Source of the DNA: Thereva unica
Lineage: Eukaryota; Arthropoda; Insecta; Diptera; Therevidae
Assembly: GCA_949987705.1 (NCBI GenBank)
Contig: OX465283.1
Coordinates: 9,218,207 to 9,282,206 of the forward strand
Direction of reading: 5' to 3'
DNA: 64,000 nucleotides
Shown here in pieces: positions 36,169 through 46,579 of the stretch. Within the stretch, counting starts at the first letter, position 1. Each line of letters begins with the position of its first letter. The position numbers were made by a program, and so were the translations under genes. The notes beneath the pieces were generated by a model that was given only the letters and a program-made list of their open reading frames with translations, ran no database searches and was not told the origin of the DNA.

Positions 36169-36218
36169 GACATAGAAAAACAAATTACTTAGTATAAAGT
36201 CAAACAATACAACTTCTT

Positions 36219-37094
36219 TTACAATTTGACAAATTTATCAATCCAGGGTCTGAACGCTGCGACATCGGTGTAAATACTTCCTGCTTGTGTAATACATGTT
36301 GAGACATTTCTTCCATTCACTTCTACTTGAATAGTCTGAACGTTTGACGTTACACCCAATAGCAGATGGGTCTTAGGATCATTGCTTGGCATTTGTACCA
36401 GAGGACCACCTGAATCTCCCATGCATGCGCCCTGCTTTCCAGCTGGTTCATAAACGCATATCATACTATCAACAACTGGAAACTCTCGCACTTGTGTGCA
36501 TGCGGGATTATCAATGACTTGCATATCAGCATACATTAAATTTATGAAGGCCACCAGTTTCTCAGAAAGCCCCCAACCCATGATTCTAACCTTTTCTCCG
36601 ACGAAGTTGCCCCAATCTGAGTAATTGGCAACTTTTATTGCGTCGACGAATTTATTAAATTCAAGTGGTTGGGTCAAAGTGACGATGGCAATATCAGCAG
36701 AGAACTTGGATAATACGTTGTACTCAGGATGAACGACGATGCTTTTAATTTCTCGCTCTTGCGCTGAAGGATTCCATCCCGCTCGATTGACCATCATTGT
36801 TCCAGCGACGACCTTAAAATCTCCCACTGCAGATCCATTTACACAGTGAGCGGCTGTTAGTAGTACATCATTCTTGACAATGCAGGCACCACAATTATGC
36901 ACACCATTGGACGTCCATTGCATAGATGCTAAGTAAGGATATTCGCCTTTATTCTCGACACCTACAGCAATGCCATTTGTGTCGTAAATAAAGCTCCCAG
37001 CAGGGATTCCATTGTAGATATCGGATGTCCAGTCCTTGCTGAATATCGGGCCCACTAAGGCACACAGAATGGCCACTTTGAAAATAGGAAACAT
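36219..37094 (-). CDS. Secreted chymotrypsin-family (S1) serine protease, paralogue 1
   Basis: An intact 291-residue frame encodes a secreted S1 endopeptidase. A signal peptide (MFPIFKVAILCALVGPIFS, about residues 1-19) is followed by a short propeptide, then the catalytic domain with His83 in LLTAAHC, Asp134 in ADIAI and Ser228 in GDSGGP. Residue 189 of chymotrypsin numbering is Gly222, so trypsin specificity is unlikely; a chymotrypsin-, elastase- or collagenase-like preference is probable. Cys pairs 68/84, 199/213 and 224/267 are expected; Cys71 has no partner. The activation site reads NG-IAVG rather than R-IVGG. N-glycosylation motifs occur at 86, 157 and 263. The gene has no intron. ATG follows TTAAAA, about 50 bp after a TATA box. 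A digestive role is inferred, not shown. Confidence 0.95.
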   Translation of the reverse strand: MFPIFKVAILCALVGPIFSKDWTSDIYNGIPAGSFIYDTNGIAVGVENKGEYPYLASMQWTSNGVHNCGACIVKNDVLLTAAHCVNGSAVGDFKVVAGTMMVNRAGWNPSAQEREIKSIVVHPEYNVLSKFSADIAIVTLTQPLEFNKFVDAIKVANYSDWGNFVGEKVRIMGWGLSEKLVAFINLMYADMQVIDNPACTQVREFPVVDSMICVYEPAGKQGACMGDSGGPLVQMPSNDPKTHLLLGVTSNVQTIQVEVNGRNVSTCITQAGSIYTDVAAFRPWIDKFVKL

Positions 37095-37142
37095 TTTTAA
37101 CGGCTGCTCAATACTTCTAACGAAAATTGCGACTTCGCCAGC

Positions 37143-37149
37143 TTTTATA
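37143..37149 (-). promoter_or_regulatory. TATA box of protease paralogue 1
   Basis: TATAAAA on the minus strand lies 49 bp upstream of the ATG. The sequence from the TATA box to the leader (TATAAAAGCTGGCGAA, TCGCAA, TTCGTTAG) is nearly the same as at paralogue 2, showing that the core promoter was duplicated with the gene. Confidence 0.8.
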
Positions 37150-39011
37150 GTCGATCTTGTGCTGAATAATATTTACTCAAGTGATGAAGTCGTTATCACA
37201 TGAACGTGCAAACAGAGCTCCACGTTTTGGGTGTGCATGCAGGTTTGTTCACGTTTTTCAGGAGTCTGTCTCTATTCGTTTAGGAAGAATCTCATTGCAT
37301 TTCGGTTTTAATAACAAATATTTTGTTTGTTCCTCTTAAAACAGATAGAACGTGGCTGTTTTTAAGATGAAAGTAATTTGTAATTTTTAGAGAACATTTA
37401 ACTAGAGATACATAAATAGAAAACAAAGACTAGAAATTTTTAACAGGTGACAGGTGTCGATTTTACTGATCTTACCAAGGCATCGCTATAGCTAACGTGT
37501 CGATCAACTTTGAGTTAGTAAAGGAAAAGGATATTTATGGCTATTGTAGCTGGTAGATCAGTTAAACATCTTGGGTTTGCAAAGTTTCACGAGCATCCCA
37601 ACCAAAGTGTACATCCGAAGCTTAAGCAGAAATTTTGCTGCGGGGTTCAGTTATAACATTTTATGTAGAGATGAATGTTTAGTCGGTTTCTTTTGCGTCT
37701 CTTCTTCGTCTACGTCAATACTGTCTTCCAGGGGATCGACGTTATGACACAGCCCTTCGCACCATATGTAGATCGAGGAGCAATGGCTGCCTGTCCTTTT
37801 TGGATTGACAAGAACTATAACGGTAGAATTATAAGTGCCGAGTCCGGCGCAGCGTTCAACATATTTGGCACTGGTCTTATTTTTTACAACCCCACTCGTT
37901 CAGGTCTCTTGATTTCTCATCGGTTTGAACGGAGAGCCCCTGCTGTAACTGAAAGTTTACTCTCAGTGAGTATTATCATGCCTGAGCTTGGGTGGGGCGA
38001 GCGTAATGATTAAATATTGTTTATTCGTATTATCTGCAACTGAAATCGTCTAGGTTCGTCTCATGCGTTTTTCCTTACAAATGCATGAAAAACTCTTTTC
38101 CTGTTTCAATAATCTCGGGGAGTGTATGAGGGTCTCCGGAATCATCAATGACTGGTTGCAAGTCAGTGTTCTTCTACAGAATTGGTGCCATAGAGGCCTG
38201 AATAGAAATGGTAGCTCGAAGGTAGGCTGCGGTCTGACAGTCAACGCAGGCATAACTGAGCCAATGATCACTGCGAAAACAAATTTCCCACTTTTAAACT
38301 CCAGAGGTTGGACACTTTATCCGCCAGAGTGCCTCAGTCAAATCTGCGCCTCAAACTCAACTGAATGTCGAAAATTTAGCAGGGTAAGTAAGCACGTATA
38401 GCTGGATATAGCCTTCGGCAAGAGATGGAAGTACTCTCTCAACGTTTTCTTGCGTTTACTCTCCCCAACTTTCACATAAAACATCTAGCAACGTATAGTA
38501 TCCTTAGACTGAAGGAATCTAGGTTCTGTACCATAAAACCCTACACTCATAGCAACATTTTGGATTTGGTACCCGAGGTTTTAGTCGCTACCTTCCCTTA
38601 GATTGTTCTTCAGAACAAAATTCTACGACAACAGCGTATATTCAAGATATCAGAAGGCATTGGGGTAGGGGTCTATTTAGAGAGCAACTGTTCAATGTCT
38701 TGGAGCCTTCCCGTTCACACTAGCATCTTCCTGATGAACCTGAAGACCTGCCGGACAATAGGAGTCGAATGCATACAAGGATGCAGCTTTGACAGCTTCT
38801 TAGATAGCAAAGCCTTTTAACAGTTCTTGAGCAATGCAGAACTGAGCTAGATAAGGTCGGCAGAAAGAACACTTTTACCCTCGTCTGTCTACTCCCACAC
38901 ATGGAAACGACCTATCCATAAAATATTTACTTTGCCAAGCAGGGGTCTGTCTTGGTTGCTGGGAGACAGTAATAACCGCAACCCAATAGGTAGGGTCAAG
39001 TAGTATTAGTA
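37150..39011. other. No gene recognised
   Basis: Two plus-strand frames (37675-38013, 112 residues; 38063-38401, 112 residues) have no domain I recognise. They may be chance frames or exons of an unidentified gene. No repeat family is evident. Confidence 0.35.
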
Positions 39012-40665
39012 AGTATCCCTATCGTATTAAAACAATGCGCCTCACCTTTGGCTAAACCTCTGCGCAAACTTTTTGCCCTATCATACTCTTCCGGAGTCTA
39101 TCCAGACTCTTGGAAACTTGCCCATGTACAGCCAATACCGAAAAAAGGTGACTCCAGCGACCCCTCTAACTACCGCCCAATAGCAATTACTTCTATTCTT
39201 TCCAAAACAATGGAGACGATAATCAACAAAAAACTTATGGGATATCTAGAATCCAACCTACTCATAAACGACAGACAGTATGGCTTCCGACACAGAAGAT
39301 CCACTGGCGATCTTTTAGTTTGTCTTACAGAACACCTCAGCCGAAGTTTGCATGGATCAGGTGAATCCAGTCTGGTTGCTTTGGATATCTCCAAGGCTTT
39401 TGATAGAGTTTGGCACTTAGCCTTGTTAGCTAAACTCAAAGCTATTGGAATCGACTCACTTTTACAGAAATGGATTGAGAATTTCCTTTCCGGCCGTTCA
39501 ATTAAGGTAGTATTGGATGGCATCAAATCTGAACCCCACCCTATCTCTGCGGGGGTCCCCCAAGGGTCAATTTTATCACCAGCCCTATTTCTTATCTTTA
39601 TAAATGATCTACTTTCAATCCCCTCCAACCCACTTCTCAGCTTCGCTGACGACGGTACCCTGCGTTACTCTTACAGCTACGATAAAAGACAGACTCATGC
39701 CAGATCCTGTCTTGATGATCGTGAAGTAATGTTCAACTCTATTAATAACGACATTGAACTTATTCTAGAGTGGGGAACAAAGAATCGTGTCGAATTCAAC
39801 CCCTCCAAAACCAAGTACTGTCTTATATCAAAGAAGAAGATCAACACCTCACCATCCTTGTCAGTGGATGGCGTGGAACTAAAGGCCGACCCATCCCTAC
39901 ACATCTTATGCGTGACATTAGCCAAAGGCTTGCGATGGAATGACCACATATTCCAAATCGCCAAACAAGCATCCCAGTGCTTGGGATTTCTTAAGAGGTG
40001 CAAGTTCCTCCTCTAGCCATCGGCCCGCGCTGTTATTTATAAATCCTACATTCGGCCTCTTCTCGAATATAACTCCCTCGTCTGGGGCGGCGCGTCGATA
40101 ACCACCTTGGCATGGTTAGATAAGGTCCAAAAAAAGGCCCTTAAATTAATTGATGACGACACCGCCTGCTCCACCATCGACCCCTTGAGCCACCGTAGGA
40201 ATGTAGCAGCATTGACAAAATTTTATCGCTACTATCATAGTGACTGTTCCTCCGAAATAAACGCCCTCCTGCCTCCACGGCAATCTTATAACCGCAACAC
40301 CAGATTAGCCCACTCGTCTCATTCCCTTTACCTACAACTCCCCCTTTCACGCACTCAACAAGATATGAATTCGTTTGTTAATAGAACAACTCGACTGTGG
40401 AATAATCTCTCGCAGTCGGTATTTCCGAGCTCCTACAACATCCAAGAGTTCAAACGCGGGGTTCCTCGCCACCTTCTTCAACACCCCTTCACACCCCCAT
40501 AACCCTTAACCTATTCCCCCCACTCCCCCATAACCCTTTACCTATCCCCCCCCTCCCGTACTAAGCTTGCTGCTAGACATTGCACCATGACGTGACAAAC
40601 GGCATGACGGACTGGTAGTACAAAGGGTGATTCCTGAGTTTAGCACTGCCACATAAAAAAAAAAA
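39012..40665 (+). mobile_element. LINE family A copy, 3' part with poly-A tail
   Basis: A 5'-truncated copy begins at about 39012, within the RT, and runs through the end of the ORF (40502) and a C-rich 3' untranslated region to a poly-A tail (40655-40665). It is the best-preserved copy: one reading frame from about 39012 to 40502 broken by a single TAG at 40014-40016. It lies between the two protease paralogues and so entered after, or along with, their duplication. Confidence 0.95.
39048..40502 (+). pseudogene. LINE family A reverse transcriptase with one in-frame stop
   Basis: The frame encodes the RT palm and thumb: RPIAITSILSKTMET, LDISKAFDRVWH, SAGVPQGSILSP, catalytic FADD, then GLRWNDHIFQIAKQASQ and KRCKFLL. 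A TAG follows where copy 2 has CAT (LLHPAA). The same frame then continues YKSYIRPLLEYNSLVW, WLDKVQKKALKLID and the C-terminal NRTTRLWNNLSQSVFPSS to a TAA at 40502. No frameshift is seen over nearly 1.5 kb, unlike the other copies. It lacks an endonuclease. Confidence 0.9.
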
Positions 40666-41039
40666 GTTAGCCGGCTAAATGTTGAGTGATCTGGAAACCT
40701 ATATTATCTCTAGCACGACTTAGTCTACTTATAACAAAGAAAGAACAATAAGCCTCCTAACCAGACTCCGACGAGATAGTGCCTGCGTTACATCAACTAT
40801 CACGGAATATTGGCTGCCAACCTGGATATTCTGCACTAGGTTATTTTCGGTATAAATGTCATACCATGCATTTAACCTCTAGAAGACTTAAAAGAAATTT
40901 CCAAACCTTAACCATATCCATCTAAGTACCATCTAGCTTTAGGAACGCGAGGTTGTGGCTTCAGTGCGGCGCACCAAAGCGCTGATTGGACTTTCGATCG
41001 CATTGGAAGTTTCCTTATAGATGTGAAAGCATTTGTTTC
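40666..41039. other. No gene seen
   Basis: Short unique sequence lies between the LINE tail and the satellite array. Nothing is recognised. Confidence 0.4.
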
Positions 41040-41320
41040 GCCTTTAAAAGCTTTTATTCAACCTTGCAATGCTTTTATTTAAGCTTTAAAAGCTTTCTTT
41101 TAATTTTTTAAATTTTAGGCCTAAAAAGCTTTTATTTAATCTTCGAAAGCTTTTATTCAATATTTAAAGCTTTTACTAAAGCTTTAAAAGCTTTTAGTAA
41201 AGCTTTAAAAGCTTTTATTAAAGCTTTAAAAGCTTTTATTAAAGCTTTAAAAGCTTTTATTAAAGCTTTAAAAGCTTTTATTAAAGCTTTAAAAGCTTTT
41301 ATAAAAGCTTTAAAAGCTGG
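41040..41320. repeat. AAAAGCTTTT satellite array 2
   Basis: About thirteen units occur; the last seven or so are near-identical 21-mers (AAAGCTTTAAAAGCTTTTATT). The unit is the reverse complement of that in the array at 29230-29690. High identity among the last units suggests recent expansion. Confidence 0.9.
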
Positions 41321-41641
41321 TGGGGGGAATCAGGTAAATATTATTGTATCCTTGCGTGGGTTGAAGAAAAATAACCTGGATTAGACGATACATAGTCATC
41401 GATGGGAATGAGAAGTCCGACAACCTAGCTAAAAATGGGTCGACTTGAGAATTCTAGGGTTCTTAAACATACCCTAGTATTGTTAAAAGGCTAGAGCCAC
41501 ATGGACAAATGTAAAGCGGAAGAAGACCCGAAGCAGTGGGCTAATTTGGCTACAGTTTAATAGGATTGTGTGAAGAAGGGGCGAAACATACATATGCTAC
41601 TTTAAAAATGAGGCAAATGAGCTAAATATAACAAAAAACGA

Positions 41642-41647
41642 TTTATT
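41642..41647 (-). terminator. Polyadenylation signal AATAAA
   Basis: AATAAA on the minus strand lies 35 bp after the stop of paralogue 2, in a similar position to that of paralogue 1. Confidence 0.6.
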
Positions 41648-41681
41648 AGCATAAAGTCAATTGCAATTGCAAAACAATCTT

Positions 41682-42569
41682 TCAATACAATTGAACAAAT
41701 TTGTCAATCCAGGGTCTGAACGCTGCGACATCAGTGTAAATACTTCCTTCTTGTGTAACACATGTTGAGACATTTTGTCCCTGAGCTCCCAAGATCTCTA
41801 CAGTTTGAACATTTGACGTAACACCCAAGAGAATATGGGTCTTAGGATCATTGCTTGGCATCAATACCAGAGGACCACCTGAATCTCCCATGCATGCGCC
41901 CTGTGTTCCACTTCCAGGTTCAACAACACATATCATACTATCATCTACGGTGTAATCTCTCATTTGTGTGCATGGTGTATTATCAACGATCTCAACATCA
42001 GCATACATTAAATTTAGAGAGTTGTCCAGATCCTCTTTCAGTCCCCAACCCATCATTCTGACTTCTTCGCCGAGGAAGTTGCCCCAATCTGAATAATTGG
42101 CAACTTTTATTGCGTCGACGTATTTATCAAATTGAAATGGTTGGGTGAGATAGATGATGGCGATATCGGCATAAAACTCAGATGTCACATTGTATTGAGG
42201 ATGCACTACGATACTACTAATTTGTCGTACTTGAGTTGAAGGATTCAATCCTGCGGGATCACCGACCACCATTGATCCAGCTACGACCCTAAAATCACCT
42301 ACTGCAAATCCATTGACACAGTGAGCGGCTGTTAGAAGCACATTATTCTTGACAATGCAGGCACCACAATTATGTATACCATTGGACGTCATTTGAAGAG
42401 ATGCTATGTATGGGAATTCACCATAATTTTGGACACCTATAATGCTTCCATTTGCGTCGTAAATAAAGGAACCAGCTGCGTATCCGTTGTAGATGTCGGA
42501 TGTCCAATCTTTGCTATGTACTTGGGCCGCCAAGGCACAAAGAAGAACCACTTTGAAAATAGGAAGCAT
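41682..42569 (-). CDS. Secreted chymotrypsin-family (S1) serine protease, paralogue 2
   Basis: An intact 295-residue frame is clearly a duplicate of the gene at 36219; most residues are identical. The start is placed at the ATG of MLPIFKVVLL because paralogue 1 starts there; the open frame extends 33 bases further only through GTG codons in the leader. The signal peptide is about residues 1-19. The triad is His83 (LLTAAHC), Asp135 (ADIAI) and Ser230 (GDSGGP). The residue at position 189 is Gly. The activation region reads NG-SIIGV, so the residue aligned with Ile16 is Ser and no basic P1 exists. The seven mature cysteines, including the unpaired Cys71, are kept. It is intronless, with a TATA box 49 bp upstream. 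Extracellular proteolysis is expected. Confidence 0.95.
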   Translation of the reverse strand: MLPIFKVVLLCALAAQVHSKDWTSDIYNGYAAGSFIYDANGSIIGVQNYGEFPYIASLQMTSNGIHNCGACIVKNNVLLTAAHCVNGFAVGDFRVVAGSMVVGDPAGLNPSTQVRQISSIVVHPQYNVTSEFYADIAIIYLTQPFQFDKYVDAIKVANYSDWGNFLGEEVRMMGWGLKEDLDNSLNLMYADVEIVDNTPCTQMRDYTVDDSMICVVEPGSGTQGACMGDSGGPLVLMPSNDPKTHILLGVTSNVQTVEILGAQGQNVSTCVTQEGSIYTDVAAFRPWIDKFVQLY

Positions 42570-42617
42570 TTTTAAGGAATGCACAATATTACTAACGAAC
42601 ACTGCGAGTTCGTCAGC

Positions 42618-42624
42618 TTTTATA
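42618..42624 (-). promoter_or_regulatory. TATA box of protease paralogue 2
   Basis: TATAAAA on the minus strand is 49 bp upstream of the ATG. The spacing and surrounding bases match paralogue 1. Confidence 0.8.
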
Positions 42625-42629
42625 GACGG

Positions 42630-43319
42630 GGTTTCGCTTGGTTTAGTTAAATTTTCGTTTACTCAATTGGTTTGGATAATGATGAATTCATTATTAGATG
42701 AAAATGCAAATATAACGCCGAGTTTTGAATGGGCATAATGAGTTTGTTCATGTTTTTCGGGAGTCTGGCTCCATTCATTTTGGAATAGTTTCACTCCATT
42801 TCGTTTTTAATAGGTACTAAATATTTTGATGGTTCCTCCTGTTGTTGTTTTTAAATAAAAGGGAACATTTAAGACCAGCTCAAAACAGCTTATAAGTAGC
42901 TACATAAGCGAAAAACAACGACTAGAAATTCATTCATGAACATTGCAATATCGTGGAGAGTTGCCCCCTTTCATTGAATCATTCAAACATCTATTAGGCA
43001 CTGCCACTAAATTTTCTTGATAATCGGAACTATACTTGATTATTCAAAAACTTAGCTTTTGTACCGTTAACCATGATCAATACGAGGTGCTGGTAGTATA
43101 GCTATGTCGGTTCTGGCACAGTGACGTCATCGGTTTTAGCTTCGGAACTAGAAGCTTTTTGGGATGAATGGTTTTGGTTTGTGTCTTGGCTTAAAGCTTA
43201 AATTTGATTTTTATCCAGGACAAGAACTTTTTCGATGCGTTTTAGGTAAGCTTAAAAGCATTCATGTAGCTTTAATATTCTAGAGATGTTGTCACCTAAA
43301 GGTATTCAACGGCTTAAAC
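42630..43319. other. No gene seen; upstream region of paralogue 2
   Basis: Parts of 42640-42850 resemble the upstream region of paralogue 1 (a TTTGTTCA, GTTTTTC, GGAGTCTG, TTCATTT series occurs in both), so the duplication probably includes several hundred bases of 5' flank. An AAGCTT-rich patch follows at 43130-43260. Confidence 0.45.
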
Positions 43320-43588
43320 TTTTTCGCCCAAAGGTACGCAGACGTTATGGTCACTTAATTGCAAGTGAAACCGAAGGAGCCATGCCAAGACGTCTGCATC
43401 AGGCACTAGATCTATTCGCTAGCTGATGCGCCAGCCTGGGACTAAAAATCAATAGCTACAACATGAATCTGGCTCCTTCTACCAGAAAACGAACACTACC
43501 GAGACTTTCGGAATCTCCACTCGAACTATGGGCTTTTCACAGCAAGTCAAATATTTAGCACCTTAACAAGGCTTCGGAATCACCCCAC
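43320..43588 (+). mobile_element. R1/LOA-like LINE: RT C-terminal part
   Basis: The plus strand encodes YADV-like sequence (a degenerate YADD), then ASETEGAMPRRLHQALDLFA and SLGLKINSYNMNLAPSTRKR, which follow the RT catalytic site in R1/LOA-type elements. It ends at the repeat at 43589. Confidence 0.75.
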
Positions 43589-43885
43589 AGGTATTCGGTA
43601 TGTTGTATATATGGGCTATGCGTGTTTTCTGACCGTGCCGGATCGTACAACCCGACACGGTATAGGACCGTGAAGGTGATCTCTCTGGAACGAGTCTGGT
43701 GGAAGACTGAATTTGTTCAGGTGAAGCTATTTCTTTTATAGCTGGAAAGCTTTAAAGCTTCTAAGTAAAGCTTTCAAAAAGAGAATCAATCGCTGGTTGA
43801 ATGTTTATTTTGCTAAAGCTCTGTTGGGAGAGGGATTTTTGGTAAAGCATCGCTGCATCGCGTTTCGTTACAAGTTTTGTGGCAC
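43589..43885. mobile_element. Dispersed element of about 300 bp inserted in the LINE
   Basis: CCCACAGGTATTCGGTATGT to TTTCGTTACAA is matched over its length by 52387-52670. It contains an imperfect palindrome (ACCGTGCC...GACACGGT), AAGCTTT words and a TGTTGGGAGAGG block. It has no frame. Its position splits one LINE, so it inserted later. It may be a solo LTR or MITE; the class is open. Confidence 0.65.
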
Positions 43886-44590
43886 TTAAGAATTTTATAG
43901 CTAAGTAAGGCAAATCTCAAAGAATGGCCTGCCTTTCCATCGCTGGGGTCATCCGCAATTCCCAACGGCAGTGTTGGAGACTCTCTTCAATCTGGTACGA
44001 CTTCACCTTGAGGCAGAGGACTCTGCCATACAAGCGGCGTTGCAACTGAAAGCAAATGGCTACCAGAGTACTGGTCTTGGGCGAGGACATTCTATAATAA
44101 TCAACATTCTAGAAGCGGGGATGCTACAGGACTGTATGGGTCTTAAAATCTCAAAATTTTAGCAACCGTTTCGTGCACATACAAGACAGGCTAACCTTGA
44201 CTTTACCCAAAGTATCGCCGAGGAGACTAGTGTGGTACATGGATGGCGCCAAAACAGACACCGGTGGACGCCGGAATCTATGGTGAAAGCCCCAGGTTTA
44301 GTAGGGAGATAAGCCTACGCACTCTAGCAACTGTCTTTCAAACAGAAGTATTCGATATAACTGGAACGCATTCATAAGAACTTAAGAAGGGCCTACCAGA
44401 ACAAACGGACTTTTATCTTCTCTGATAGTCAAACGGCTGAGATTTGGGAGTGGCAACGTGCTCTTGGCGAGCAGGGCGTTTTCGATCGAGTTACCCTTGT
44501 CTGGGTCCAGGGTCACCGAGGATTCAAAGGCAAAGAAAAACGGGATACCTGGCTAAACAATGATCTAATATTGCATTCATTGGTCCCCGA
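43886..44590 (+). mobile_element. R1/LOA-like LINE: post-RT region and RNase H
   Basis: The sequence continues the LINE interrupted at 43588. It encodes LFNLVRLHLEAEDSAIQAAL and LKANGYQSTG (43971-44162), the region before RNase H. An RNase H-like domain follows: YMDGAKT, GIYGESP-like, TEVFDI, FIFSDSQTA and LVWVQGHRGFKGKEK, with DG, SD and GH motifs as in RNase H. Frames change several times, so it is inactive. Confidence 0.8.
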
Positions 44591-46579
44591 GTAAAAATAA
44601 AACATGTCCTTACAACGGGCGAATACCGGCCGCTTGAGTTTTTAAGGGGTATGGTGGCCGTATAATTTTTAACGATTTTTAATGGGAGCACTTACGGCCT
44701 CATGACTGCCATTCTTGATCAAAAAACACAAAAAAAACCCAACTGACGAGAAATTTAAGTCCGATGAATGCAACCCTTTTAAGCATTCAAGAAGTCAAAC
44801 ATTTACATAAGAAATGAGGTTTACTTAAACTAACTGCCAACAAATTTTTGTTACAATTTCATTTCTTTTATTTCTCAAAAACTCAGGAAACAACTTGGCA
44901 TACTGCTTTACAATGCATTAATAGCACAGCTTTATTGGACTGGCATAATAAAATCGGAGCCATGCAGCGACTCTATACCAGAAATGTGCATAAATTCTTA
45001 AGTTGACATTGTAAGAAATATGTGAAATCAGATGAGTTGCATTTGTTCTGCAGCTAGACCCAGAACGTTTCATCTTTGATCAATGCCTGTGATTCTGTGA
45101 TTTGATCGGAAAAAACAAAATGGACATAAAACTGCAATTTTTCATATCAAATCAAATAATGCCATCCAGCAAGGAAATCGATATGGAAAAGGTCAACCGG
45201 TCGAACTTTACCCTTGGACAACATCCAGATTGCATCCTGCACAAGGCTCAGTAAACGACGCGACGTGATTGTGGATCTGATAAATTCGCAAAGTGCCCCC
45301 AATATGACATATTTACCCGGGGACGCTCCTCCATGCTGTCTAGTCTACCCTGTCTATCTATATATAGCAGATACCCTTGTGAACTCGGCACACTTCATAT
45401 CATAACATCCCGCTCAAAAATCGACACTCCACCCCATAAAAAGTGTGCTCCTCGATGGGGCATTACACAATTCATTAAACTAAAATGAGCCAATTTCCGA
45501 GACATTTCAGAGCTTATTGAGTCTTCGATAGACATGTGGCAGCTCTGGCATTTTATTATTATCATTTTTTCTCAACCAGGGGGGGCCGGGGGATGACTGA
45601 GAATCAATTATCTAAAAGTTTGTTTTATCAGGAGCGAATCCTGAAATGCCGTAAATTATGATTTTGCGTCGGTGCCGCCGCTTTCTATGAACAACGTCCT
45701 TCCGGTACGTATGAAATATGACATCCGACATTCTCCATGGCGAAAGTCATGAAGTTATTCGCTAGAATGAATTGTTCAACTTTGTAAATTATGATGTCAC
45801 AGTGTCACAGATTTAATTTATATATCTGGGAAATTTTAGCGAAACGAAAAAGCTTCCATCGAAAATTTCGGCTTCCACAGAATTCAATTGCATAAAAGCT
45901 TTTCGCCGGCAACTTAATTCAAACATGGCGTTTTTTAAGTGACGAATTAAAGTTGGGCCATGCCGTACTAGGTCATTCTCTTTTTTTTATGGGGTCTGTC
46001 TGAAATAGAATCGATTAAAGGTTTTCTATGTGTATGTATACAAAAAGGATTTGCAGTTTGAATGGAATCCACCATGAGGAAAGGCTGGTGCATTAATGAT
46101 TACCGGAGTGCGTCCTTTGTTCGATTTGGACAGGACAGACAAAAGTTTTATCACTTTGTGGCAAGCAGAGGAAGATATATTCTTTAGGGTTTTTAATCAT
46201 TGAAAGTAGTCTATCCAAGCACTCGTACATTAGTAACTATTTATTCACTACACAAATATTCTGCGCGTTAGTTCGGAACGACATAGTGAGCTATTGACAC
46301 CTCATAGTTTGGTCAGTTACGGTTTCTTTGATTTCTGCCAAACACTGGTCACTAAGTAGAATACATGCTATTAGCCGTTATGGATACCTTCAAAATATTG
46401 AATATCGCTGAGGTCAATCTAATGAGAATGCCCGTTAGATGAACAGTATAATGGCCTGTAGGTTAAAACAGTATTTTTCAACTAGGGTGCCGCAACCTTT
46501 TGGCATTTTCTTGAAAATTTACTTAAGTGTAGTTCAAGATCAAGATTGTTAGTTCTATTTTGCTACGACATAGTTAGTT
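44591..46579. other. No gene seen
   Basis: A small frame at 45214-45405 has no domain. The sequence is mostly AT-rich and apparently unique. Confidence 0.4.

Noticed and set aside
39170..40350. Minus-strand frames across the 39-kb LINE
   Set aside because: They are antisense to the clear plus-strand RT frame and repeat the same shadow pattern as at 366-722.
41682..42602. Longer start for protease paralogue 2 at 42602
   Set aside because: The extension uses a GTG within the conserved leader; paralogue 1 and the signal peptide place the ATG at 42569.
41855..42738. Plus-strand frames over protease paralogue 2
   Set aside because: Antisense shadows of the protease gene.
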